DNA of 5,449 nucleotides from Clostridia bacterium (GTDB lineage Bacteria; Bacillota; Clostridia; Christensenellales; CAG-138), in contig JAEDIC010000039.1 in NCBI GenBank assembly GCA_016292635.1, positions 1 to 5,449 on the forward strand, given 5' to 3'. Positions 1 through 5,419 of this stretch are shown piece by piece. Position numbers and translations under genes: made by a program. The notes beneath the pieces were generated by a model. That model worked only from the letters and a program-made list of their open reading frames with translations. It was not told the origin of the DNA and made no database searches. The number at the start of each line of letters is the position of its first letter. Within the stretch, counting starts at the first letter, position 1.

Positions 1-600
1 CGTACCGCATTCACGGCAGAACTTATCGCCCTTTATCAATTTCTCACCGCATTCGGTGCAGAAGTTCTGCACTTTCTGCTCCTGTGGCTTTGATTCATCT
101 ACTATGATAAATGTATAGATAATTGAGAAATCCGCATCGTAAACTTGCTGTTTTGCGTAAACGGAGAATTCCTCGCCGTATTTTACCGTTACGAGCTCTT
201 CCGTCTCTGTTGTCACCAGTGTGTCCCCACCTTCGGAGTATGTTTCCTGATGCAGTATGGCAACCACTACGGAATCTTCGCCCAGTTCTTTTATTCGTAA
301 AAGTCTTTCCGATTGTTTGAACGGAGTATTGGAAACCTTCTTTCGGGTGATTGGTTTTGTAAAATCCATTGCGGCAGGTAGCACTTCAAATTGGTAGGAT
401 TTATCAAGAATGATATCTCCTTCTCTGATAGCAAATTCAAGAGCGTCCTTTTCCTTGTTTTCGGAACAGAGATCTACCTGTTTCAAAATATATTTTGATT
501 TCATAACTCCTCCAGTTGCCAATTGTAATCCAATTATGCCCAAAGCAAGGATGAAAATAATCGATGTAAGAAGGAATATCCGCGGAAGTATCTTTTTCAT
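1..600 (-). CDS. Membrane-anchored zinc-ribbon protein, unknown function, 3' end beyond the window
   Basis: The minus-strand frame from ATG at 600 stays open for 200 codons and runs off the left edge, so the C-terminus is missing. A good Shine-Dalgarno site (GGAGGTGA, 611-618) lies 10 nt before the ATG and decides the start. Residues about 6-29 form one hydrophobic segment after a KK-containing N-terminus, which suggests a signal anchor or signal peptide. Residues about 35-170 are polar and of no family I recognise. Residues 181-198 carry a CxxCG...FCxxCG pattern (Cys181, 184, 195, 198), a typical small zinc ribbon as found at the ends of many Firmicutes membrane proteins. A second ATG at codon 33 is preceded by GGAGGAG and could give a form lacking the membrane segment. 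The gene is more A+T-rich than the genes from 892 onward. The reading frame and zinc ribbon are certain; the function is unknown. Confidence 0.85.
   Translation of the reverse strand, partial: MKKILPRIFLLTSIIFILALGIIGLQLATGGVMKSKYILKQVDLCSENKEKDALEFAIREGDIILDKSYQFEVLPAAMDFTKPITRKKVSNTPFKQSERLLRIKELGEDSVVVAILHQETYSEGGDTLVTTETEELVTVKYGEEFSVYAKQQVYDADFSIIYTFIIVDESKPQEQKVQNFCTECGEKLIKGDKFCRECGT
505..513 (-). promoter_or_regulatory. Possible internal ribosome binding site before codon 33 of the zinc-ribbon gene
   Basis: GGAGGAG followed by TT sits directly before an in-frame ATG (502-504 on the minus strand). The spacing is rather short, about 4 nt after the GGAGG core. Initiation here would remove the hydrophobic N-terminal segment and leave a soluble zinc-ribbon protein. 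The match could also be a by-product of the Gly-Gly codons. Confidence 0.25.
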
Positions 601-687
601 GTTGAACTGTTCACCTCCACAAATTCCAATTTATTGCTCTGTTTATTATTTTATCACGGGATAGTGAATTTTTCTATCGCGAACACG

Positions 688-727
688 AAAAATGCCCGAA
701 CCTGTTTTTTCTCTGCTCGGACATTTT
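688..727 (-). terminator. Intrinsic terminator, minus strand
   Basis: Read on the minus strand, an 11-bp stem (arms 715-725 and 691-701, loop 702-714) is followed by a U-run (688-692). Two of its pairs are G-U wobbles on the minus strand, which become A-C mismatches on the plus strand. The hairpin is therefore much better as a minus-strand RNA. It lies about 8 nt beyond the stop codon of the gene remnant at 735-842. It may now also end transcripts of the lysR-PPC operon, since no better terminator follows that operon. Confidence 0.65.
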
Positions 728-734
728 CTCTCAT

Positions 735-842
735 TCAGATAACAGCTCTCATCGGCTCCCTCGGCGGCAGACTGCTTACCGGGACGAACACACCCTTTGC
801 AATGTCCTCCGCACGAATGGAGGTTTTCTTGGCTTGGATATC
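735..842 (-). pseudogene. Orphan C-terminal tail of a lost gene
   Basis: On the minus strand a stretch of 35 sense codons ends in TGA (735-737) and contains IRAEDIAKGVFVPVSSLPP, which reads like genuine protein. There is no start codon with a ribosome binding site, and an in-frame TAA (843-845) precedes it. The terminator at 688-727 follows the stop at normal distance. This is what remains when the 5' part of a gene has been deleted and only the tail and its terminator survive. I do not recognise the family. The stretch is short, so it could be a chance open frame. Confidence 0.35.
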
Positions 843-891
843 TTACTGTCTTATGAACACCTGACCATATCCGGCCTTTTTGTTATATCTG

Positions 892-1287
892 TCACATTTT
901 ATTGAACACTATTTCATCATAACCTGTTTCCTTATCCTGCTCCATATCATAGCGTACTCCCTCAAGTATACCTACCACCAGCTCGCAGGTGGTGTTTATT
1001 ATGCAGCCTTCCACAAGATGTCCGCCATATGTTGAAAGGTCCTCTGCGGAAAGGGCGATATGGAGATGGCATCTGGCGGCGCTTACAGTTCCGTTGAGGG
1101 ACACTATTTCCATATGTCTGTTAATTTCCCGTATATTTATCCCGGAGGCATCCCGTATCCGTGCCCGGGATACACAGCCCACGCCGGACAGCGCTACACC
1201 CGCCGCGATATTATGCTCCACGCAGAGGGCTTTTATCTCTATGAGCAGGTCATCTCCGCGATGGAGTCTTTTACATACCGTCTTCAT
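892..1287 (-). CDS. PPC/DUF296-domain protein
   Basis: A complete 131-residue protein made almost entirely of one PPC (DUF296) domain, the usual length for bacterial stand-alone members. Family landmarks are RGDDL (residues 10-14), GVGCVS (35-40), EIVSLNGTVS (60-69), CHLHIALS (73-80), YGGHLVEG (87-94) and TGYDE (121-125). His74, His76 and His90 are the conserved histidines that can form a metal site in trimeric family members. Plant members add AT-hooks and bind DNA; no AT-hook is present here, and the role of the bacterial proteins is poorly known. The ATG at 1287 lies inside the end of the lysR gene (17-bp overlap), with a GAGG site about 10 nt upstream within lysR codons, so the two are probably translationally coupled. 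The family call is firm; the function is open. Confidence 0.9.
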   Translation of the reverse strand: MKTVCKRLHRGDDLLIEIKALCVEHNIAAGVALSGVGCVSRARIRDASGINIREINRHMEIVSLNGTVSAARCHLHIALSAEDLSTYGGHLVEGCIINTTCELVVGILEGVRYDMEQDKETGYDEIVFNKM

Positions 1288-2194
1288 TGGCTGGCATCCT
1301 CTGTGTAACGTATTCTTCCATGGGGGTATCCATTATCACCGTCTTAGCGTATTTGATGAAGGTGCGGGCGGCAAGGGGAGCGTTTGCCAGGGAGCGCACC
1401 GCTATGCCCAGCGGGCGGTAGCGGCAGGGGGATAATTCCTTTATTACCACGTTTGTTTTTATGTCGGTAAGTATCATTTCAGGCACAACACTTATACCAA
1501 GGCCGTGCTGCACCATGGCAACTATGGCCCTGAAATCCATGGAAGAGAATACTACCTTAAGCTTATCCTCAAGGCCGCTGATTATGTGCTTTATGTCGGA
1601 ATCGAACCCGGCGGCGGGCATTATAAATGGCTGGTTCACTATATCAGTAAGGGAGAGGGCGTCCTTTTCAGCAAGGGGATGACCCGGGGGCAGCAGCGCG
1701 ACTATGCGGTCATTGGCAAGTGGGATCCACTCATTCAGTATATTGGGATTGCTCATAAAGGCAAAGTCTATAGCACCGTCGCTGAGATGCTTATCGATAA
1801 GAGGATCATTATCCAGCTCTGCCAGCTCTATGCGTATGCCGGGATAATCCTGACTAAAACGCTGTATTATGCGGGGCATCCAGAAAATGGATACGCTGGT
1901 ATATGTGCCTATGCGTATGCGGCCGGAGCTCATACCCCGAATGTTGGAGGAAAACTGGGAAAGGCGCTCTGTGGCGTTTACAATTTCCCGTATGGTAGGC
2001 AGCAGCTCCTCTCCGTCCGGGGTAAGACGAACGCCGCTTTTGCCCCTTATCAGCACCTGAAAACCCAGCTCGTTTTCTATGCTCTTTATAAGATGGCTCA
2101 CGCCGGACTGGGTAAAGCCCATCTCGTCTCCGGCGGCGGTAAGGTTGCCGGTTTCAATGGCTTTCAGCAGCACTTCCAGCTTTTTGGTATCCAT
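1271..2194 (-). CDS. LysR-type transcriptional regulator
   Basis: A 307-residue DNA-binding regulator of normal LysR length. Residues about 4-62 form the winged helix-turn-helix: LTAAGDEMGFTQSGVSHLIK is the recognition region, and LTPDGEELLP follows in the wing and linker. Residues about 91-296 form the periplasmic-binding-protein-like effector domain, including IRIGTYTSVS, the LLPPGHPLA segment and HGLGISVVPE. The frame also allows an ATG at 2245, but that start lacks a ribosome binding site and adds 17 residues outside the family. The ATG at 2194 has AGGA about 7 nt upstream and places the N-terminus (MDTKKLEVLLKAIETGNL) where LysR proteins begin. It is the first gene of a two-gene operon with the PPC protein and diverges from selD across 229 bp, the usual arrangement for a LysR protein acting on a neighbouring promoter. 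The effector and targets cannot be read from the sequence. Confidence 0.93.
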   Translation of the reverse strand: MDTKKLEVLLKAIETGNLTAAGDEMGFTQSGVSHLIKSIENELGFQVLIRGKSGVRLTPDGEELLPTIREIVNATERLSQFSSNIRGMSSGRIRIGTYTSVSIFWMPRIIQRFSQDYPGIRIELAELDNDPLIDKHLSDGAIDFAFMSNPNILNEWIPLANDRIVALLPPGHPLAEKDALSLTDIVNQPFIMPAAGFDSDIKHIISGLEDKLKVVFSSMDFRAIVAMVQHGLGISVVPEMILTDIKTNVVIKELSPCRYRPLGIAVRSLANAPLAARTFIKYAKTVIMDTPMEEYVTQRMPANEDGM

Positions 2195-2270
2195 GGCCTG
2201 TCCTCGCTTTAGATGAATTGGCGTACTGCGTCCGCAGCGAAACATGAGATCAACTTGTTGTTCTGTATAA

Positions 2271-2299
2271 ATAGTATAATATTTTTTACATCAATACAA
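2271..2299 (-). promoter_or_regulatory. Candidate promoter of the lysR-PPC operon
   Basis: On the minus strand, TTGTAT (2294-2299) and TACTAT (2271-2276) are separated by 17 bp; an overlapping TATACT (2273-2278) is an alternative -10. The stretch is A+T-rich and lies about 77 bp before the lysR start. The hexamers are moderate matches, so the exact position is uncertain. Confidence 0.4.
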
Positions 2300-2317
2300 G
2301 GCCGGATAATAAAACAT

Positions 2318-2338
2318 ATTGAAATGCGCCCATTTAAT
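2318..2338. repeat. Short inverted repeat in the lysR-selD intergenic region, possible operator
   Basis: AAATG (2322-2326) and CATTT (2331-2335) are separated by CGCC, and flanking ATT/AAT extend the dyad with one bulged base (G2321). It lies between the two candidate divergent promoters, where a LysR binding site would be expected. It is short and A+T-rich, so chance is not excluded. Confidence 0.25.
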
Positions 2339-2361
2339 GGCATGGCAAAGGCGTTTTGCTT

Positions 2362-2390
2362 TGTACATATTATTCTCAATGGTGTATAAT
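2362..2390 (+). promoter_or_regulatory. Candidate promoter of selD
   Basis: A perfect TATAAT (2385-2390) lies 33 bp before the selD start. TGTACA (2362-2367) is 17 bp upstream as a weak -35 (4 of 6 matches), and a TG directly precedes the -10. The strong -10 in the correct place is the main support. Confidence 0.5.
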
Positions 2391-2423
2391 AAATAAAAGA
2401 ATAATCAAGAGAGGTCTATATAC

Positions 2424-3467
2424 ATGGAAGATGTGCGTCTTACCGGCATGACCAGTTGCGGAGGCTGAGCGGCAAAGATCGGTCCGGGGACCCTGGACGA
2501 GATGCTATCCGCCCTGCCGAGGAGCGCTGTACCGGATCCTGATCTGCTGGTGGGCTTTGATACTGCGGATGATGCGGCGGTATACCGCGTCAGCCCGGAT
2601 GTTGCGATAATTCAAACCGTGGACTTTTTCCCGCCCATGGTGGATGATCCCTATGCTTTCGGTCAGGTGGCGGCGGCAAATGCACTGAGCGACATATACG
2701 CAATGGGCGGCACGCCAAAGCTTGCGCTGAATCTTTTCTGCTTCCCCTCGGATAAACTGCCGCGGGAGGCTATTCAGGCTATACTTATGGGCGGAGCGGA
2801 TAAGGTGCTGGAAGCGGGAGCTGCCCTCTGCGGCGGTCATACCATAGAAGACCCGGAGCCCAAATACGGCCTTGCTGTTACGGGATTTGTTCACCCGGAT
2901 AAGGTATTGGCAAACTCCTCCGCAAAGGAGGGAGACCTGCTGCTGCTTACAAAGCCCATAGGCAGCGGTGTGCTCACCACCGCCGCAAAGGCGGAGCTGC
3001 TGAATGACAATGCCTACAAAAAGCTTGTTAAAGTTATGACCACCCTGAACGCCGGAGCCCAGAAGGCCATGCTCAATTACCATGTAAGTTCATGCACTGA
3101 TATAACAGGCTTTGGTCTCTTGGGGCATCTTAGGGAAATGGCGGAGGGCAGCGGCCTTACCGCGGAAGTTATCGCCAATGATGTGCCCCTTATGGATGAC
3201 GCGGTGCCATTTGCAAATGTTGGCATAATACCCGGCGGCGCATACCGAAACAGAGAATTTATAGGGGATAGAGTAAGCATTGCGGAATCCGTAAAGCGTT
3301 CCACGGCTGATCTGCTCTTTGATCCTCAAACCTCCGGAGGTTTGCTCATAAGTCTGCCTGAAAAGGAGGCGTATAAACTGCTTTCGGATATCCGCTCTTT
3401 TGCCCCGGAAACCGCCGTAATAGGCCGCATGAAGGCAAAGACAGAGCGGGTAATAGAGGTAATATAA
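2424..3467 (+). CDS. selD: Selenide, water dikinase (selenophosphate synthetase) with selenocysteine encoded by TGA
   Basis: SelD makes selenophosphate from selenide and ATP, the selenium donor for Sec-tRNA (and for other selenium uses where present). The frame starts at ATG 2424 after GAGAGG (2409-2414). It reads MEDVRLTGMTSCGGU, then AAKIGPGTL, with U being the in-frame TGA at 2466-2468 (codon 15). The TGA occupies the position of catalytic Cys17 of E. coli SelD, and the essential Lys follows at residue 18. The remaining landmarks are intact: DDAAVY (49-54), DFF (67-69), ALSDIYAMGG (87-96), GGHTIEDPEPKYGLAVTG (137-154), DITGFGLLGH (226-235) and DPQTSGG (300-306). The total is 347 residues, close to E. 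coli SelD. Software that treats TGA as stop would start at ATG 2502 and lose the active site. dapB follows after 29 bp, so the two are probably co-transcribed. Because making SelD here needs Sec insertion, SelD supply may depend on selenium. Confidence 0.96.
2466..2500 (+). promoter_or_regulatory. Sec codon (TGA) and bacterial SECIS-like hairpin in selD
   Basis: Ten nucleotides after the TGA a hairpin can form. T2479-C2480 pair with G2499-A2500, G2481 is bulged, G2482-G2488 pair with C2492-C2498 (including one G-U), and the apical loop is G2489-C2491. Placement right after the Sec codon and the G-rich apex fit bacterial SECIS elements, which bind SelB. The folding was done by eye; alternative pairings near the apex exist (for example GGTC with GACC around a CGGG loop). 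Confidence 0.7.
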
Positions 3468-3496
3468 ACTAATAAAATATCTGGAGGGAAACCGTT

Positions 3497-4294
3497 ATGA
3501 AGCTTGCTATAACCGCACCCAACGGCAAAATGGGAAAGCTGGTAATAAGGGAGGCGCTGAAGCGCCCCGATGAATTTGACATAGTTGGCGCCATTGCCCC
3601 TGCGGGCAGGGATTATATCGGTCATGATATAGGCGAGGTGGCAAAGACCGGCGCTGCGAACGCATTGGCCTATGACGATGCTGAAAAGGTAGTTGAAATG
3701 TGCGACGGCGTGGTGGATTTTTCCACCATTGAAGCTTCCGTGGAGGTGCTTCGCGCCTGCGTAAAGTATAAAAAGCCCCTTATGCTTGGCACTACAGGCT
3801 TCAGCCCGGAGCAGGAGGCGGAGATAGAGGCCGCATCCAAGGTCATTCCAATATTGGTTGCTCATAATACCTCCAAGGCGGTAAACCTTATATACGAGCT
3901 GGCCCGCATAATGACCCGCGTACTGGGGGATGAATCAGATATAGAGATAATCGAAATGCACGACAGTAAAAAACTGGATGCTCCCAGCGGCACATCCAAG
4001 GAGCTTGGTACTGCCATTGCGGAGGAAATGGGCGCAAACCTTATGGATATCGCCGACTTTGGCCGCAAGGGAAGGGGCGTAAGGGAAAAGGGCCATATCG
4101 GCTATCATTCCATCCGGGCCGGGGATATCTCCAGCACACATACCCTCATGTTCGGCATGGAGGGAGAGCGCATAGAGATAACCCATCGCTCCTACGACTT
4201 TGGCACATTCGCCAAGGGTTCATTAGACGGTATACTGTTCCTGCTTGATAAGGAGCCCCGCATATACGCCTATAAAGAGGTGCTTGGTTTTTGA
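3497..4294 (+). CDS. dapB: 4-hydroxy-tetrahydrodipicolinate reductase (dihydrodipicolinate reductase)
   Basis: A cytoplasmic NAD(P)H-dependent enzyme of the diaminopimelate/lysine pathway, 265 residues, the normal DapB length. The N-terminal Rossmann fold has ITAPNGKMGK at residues 5-14 in place of the usual GxxGRMG. GTTG (98-101) matches the family. The catalytic segment is EMHDSKKLDAPSGTS (153-167): His155 and Lys159 align with catalytic His159 and Lys163 of E. coli DapB, while the second His (E. coli 160) is Asp. RAGDISSTHT (207-216) and GERIEITHR (223-231) complete the family pattern. GGAGGG (3483-3488) lies 8 nt before the ATG. The gene follows selD closely and is not beside other lysine genes, so its pathway context is not visible here. 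It is somewhat divergent (first Gly of the loop replaced, HNTSKAVN at 123-130), but the catalytic residues support true reductase activity. Confidence 0.9.
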   Translation: MKLAITAPNGKMGKLVIREALKRPDEFDIVGAIAPAGRDYIGHDIGEVAKTGAANALAYDDAEKVVEMCDGVVDFSTIEASVEVLRACVKYKKPLMLGTTGFSPEQEAEIEAASKVIPILVAHNTSKAVNLIYELARIMTRVLGDESDIEIIEMHDSKKLDAPSGTSKELGTAIAEEMGANLMDIADFGRKGRGVREKGHIGYHSIRAGDISSTHTLMFGMEGERIEITHRSYDFGTFAKGSLDGILFLLDKEPRIYAYKEVLGF

Positions 4295-4304
4295 TGATAG
4301 CTTG

Positions 4305-4334
4305 TTCCGGGGAAAGATTTCTCCGGAATTTTTT
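4305..4334 (+). terminator. Intrinsic terminator after dapB
   Basis: An uninterrupted stem (4305-4314 with 4319-4328, one G-U pair, loop AGAT) is followed by TTTTTT (4329-4334) and more T-rich sequence. It starts 10 nt after the dapB stop, ends the selD-dapB unit, and separates it from the MerR gene. There is no T-run on the minus-strand side, so it acts in one direction. Confidence 0.92.
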
Positions 4335-4344
4335 ATTTTGCCTA

Positions 4345-4375
4345 TTGACCCTTACGTTGGGTGAGGGAGTATGAT
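4345..4375 (+). promoter_or_regulatory. MerR-type promoter and operator of the TipAS-domain regulator
   Basis: TTGACC (-35, 4345-4350) and TATGAT (-10, 4370-4375) are separated by exactly 19 bp, the overlong spacer typical of promoters activated by MerR proteins through DNA distortion. Inside the spacer lies a dyad: CCCTTAC (4349-4355), GTTGG, GTGAGGG (4361-4367), with one mismatch. This is the size and position of a MerR operator. The predicted +1 falls at about 4382, on the proposed start codon of the regulator, so autoregulation is likely. Confidence 0.8.
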
Positions 4376-4381
4376 ATGACC

Positions 4382-5104
4382 ATGATGACGGTAAAGGAAG
4401 TAAGCGAAAAAAGTGGTGTGAGCGTGCGCACGCTGCATTATTATGATGAGATCGGCCTGCTCCATCCCGAGGAAATAACTTCGGCGGGGTACAGGCTGTA
4501 TGGCAAAAGGAGCCTTATGAGGCTGCAGGAGATATTGCTGCTTCGGGAGCTGGAGTTTCCGCTGAAGTACATCGCTGCAATACTGGACGACCCTAAGATA
4601 GACAAAGCCGCTGCCATGGAGGGGCAGATAAAGCTGCTGACAACCAAGCGAAACAGGCTTTCCAGGCTTATTTCCCTTGCCGAAAGGATAAGAAAAGGAG
4701 AGGATATAATGGACTTTAAGGCATTTGACAAAAGCGAGATAGAAAAATACCAAAAGGAAGCCCGGGAACGCTGGGGCGATACCGACGCATATAAGGAAAG
4801 CCAGCGCAGAACAGGGCTGTACGGAAAGGAAGAATGGCAGGCGGCTAATCAGGGGATAACAAACTGCTTTGTGGGCTTTGGCGCCATAAAGGAGCTGTCT
4901 CCCGCATCTGACGAGGCGAAGGCACAGGCGAAGGCTCTGCAGGATACCATCACTGCAAACTTTTATCAATGTACAAAAGAGATACTGGCTTCGCTGGGCA
5001 GGATGTACATAGCGGATGACCGCTTTCGGGAGAATATTGACCGGATGGGCGGCGAGGGCACGGCGGAGTTTGCGGCGAAGGCCATAGAGGAATACTGCAA
5101 ATAG
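4382..5104 (+). CDS. MerR-family regulator with TipAS ligand-binding domain (TipAL/Mta-like)
   Basis: A 240-residue transcription activator. Residues 2-70 are the MerR winged helix-turn-helix (MTVKEVSEKSGVSVRTLHYY at 2-21, then DEIGLL, and AGYRLY at 35-40). Residues about 75-108 are the dimerisation helix. Residues about 110-240 are a TipAS-type domain, which in TipA binds thiopeptide antibiotics and in relatives such as Mta controls efflux. A Cys in FYQC (residue 197) lies at about the place of the conserved TipAS cysteine that reacts with thiopeptides; this alignment is from memory. Possible starts are GTG 4361, ATG 4376 (with GAGGGAG upstream), ATG 4382 and ATG 4385. I chose 4382 because the 19-bp-spacer promoter overlaps the upstream candidates, and because MMTVKEV is where family members begin. 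A strong internal ribosome binding site precedes Met110. The inducer is unknown and no efflux gene is adjacent. Confidence 0.9.
   Translation: MMTVKEVSEKSGVSVRTLHYYDEIGLLHPEEITSAGYRLYGKRSLMRLQEILLLRELEFPLKYIAAILDDPKIDKAAAMEGQIKLLTTKRNRLSRLISLAERIRKGEDIMDFKAFDKSEIEKYQKEARERWGDTDAYKESQRRTGLYGKEEWQAANQGITNCFVGFGAIKELSPASDEAKAQAKALQDTITANFYQCTKEILASLGRMYIADDRFRENIDRMGGEGTAEFAAKAIEEYCK
4695..4711 (+). promoter_or_regulatory. Internal ribosome binding site and start for a TipAS-like short isoform
   Basis: AAGGAG (4695-4700) lies 8 nt before an in-frame ATG (4709-4711), exactly at the junction between the DNA-binding/dimerisation part and the TipAS domain. Initiation here gives a 131-residue ligand-binding protein without a DNA-binding domain. 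Streptomyces tipA is known to make such a short product (TipAS) by internal in-frame initiation. It is the best ribosome binding site in this gene. Confidence 0.6.
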
Positions 5105-5343
5105 CATGGCAAGCTGTAAAACATATTGAGTCGTCATATCGTTAATGAACACAATTGCTTTTCGGCCTTTATTTACATCGCTTCCGGTCCGTAAGTCAGC
5201 CGATATATTTGGATGATGTACAGAGAGTTTCGGTATTCAATGGAGAGATATACTATTTTACAGGCGAGGAAGTACAGGATGTGCTGAAGCGACCGGATGT
5301 CAGTGGAGCTGGAAGTAAGGAATTTATTGAGACCTGCATAAAT

Positions 5344-5374
5344 AAATATTCCCGCACAGTGTGCGGGAATATTT
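5344..5374. repeat. Perfect 14-bp-stem hairpin
   Basis: Arms 5344-5357 and 5361-5374 are fully complementary around a 3-nt loop (AGT), with a GC-rich core (CCCGCAC) and A+T-rich base. A T-rich stretch follows on the minus strand and a shorter one on the plus strand. It could terminate transcription in both directions, including read-through from the MerR gene, or be part of a dispersed repeat. Confidence 0.7.
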
Positions 5375-5382
5375 CTGACTGT

Positions 5383-5401
5383 AAAAAACCCCTCGGGGGT
5401 T
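5383..5401 (-). terminator. Intrinsic terminator, minus strand
   Basis: On the minus strand AACCCC pairs with GGGGTT (5396-5401 with 5387-5392, loop CGA) and is followed by a run of six U, two of which pair in the stem base. It would end a minus-strand transcript coming from beyond the right edge. The plus strand has an A-run before the stem and no U-run after it. Confidence 0.6.
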
Positions 5402-5419
5402 CGGGGGCCGCAGCCCCCG
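5402..5419. repeat. GC-rich hairpin adjoining the minus-strand terminator
   Basis: CGGGGGC (5402-5408) and GCCCCCG (5413-5419) form a perfect 7-bp stem with loop CGCA. It directly abuts the terminator at 5383-5401, giving tandem hairpins. G/C-rich blocks of this form recur between genes in many Clostridia (from memory), so this may be one copy of a dispersed repeat. No second copy is present in the window. Confidence 0.5.

Noticed and set aside
634..864. 76-codon plus-strand frame in the left intergenic region
   Set aside because: It has no ribosome binding site, and the opposite strand has the more protein-like tail and a terminator.
1505..2212. 235-codon plus-strand frame opposite lysR
   Set aside because: It is antisense to a clear LysR gene, with no family resemblance and a tyrosine- and glycine-rich composition typical of a shadow frame.
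2195..2245. 17-residue N-terminal extension of the LysR protein from ATG 2245
   Set aside because: There is no ribosome binding site before it and the extension does not fit the family; the ATG at 2194 has both.
2502..3467. ATG 2502 as the selD start
   Set aside because: It would remove the catalytic segment; the same frame extends upstream through the TGA to a start with a ribosome binding site and the SelD N-terminal motif.
3326..3865. 179-codon minus-strand frame across the selD-dapB junction
   Set aside because: It is antisense to two well-supported genes and shows no domain.
4361..4381. GTG 4361 or ATG 4376 as the MerR-gene start
   Set aside because: Both lie within or upstream of the predicted operator and start point. 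ATG 4376 does have GAGGGAG in front of it, so it remains possible if transcription starts further upstream.
2309..5129. A 13-base match (TAAAACATATTGA) found near 2310 and near 5117
   Set aside because: It is A+T-rich with no extended flanking similarity, so chance is a sufficient explanation.
4352..5152. 266-codon minus-strand frame opposite the MerR gene
   Set aside because: It is a shadow of a clearly coding plus-strand gene; its hydrophobic composition comes from the complementary codons.
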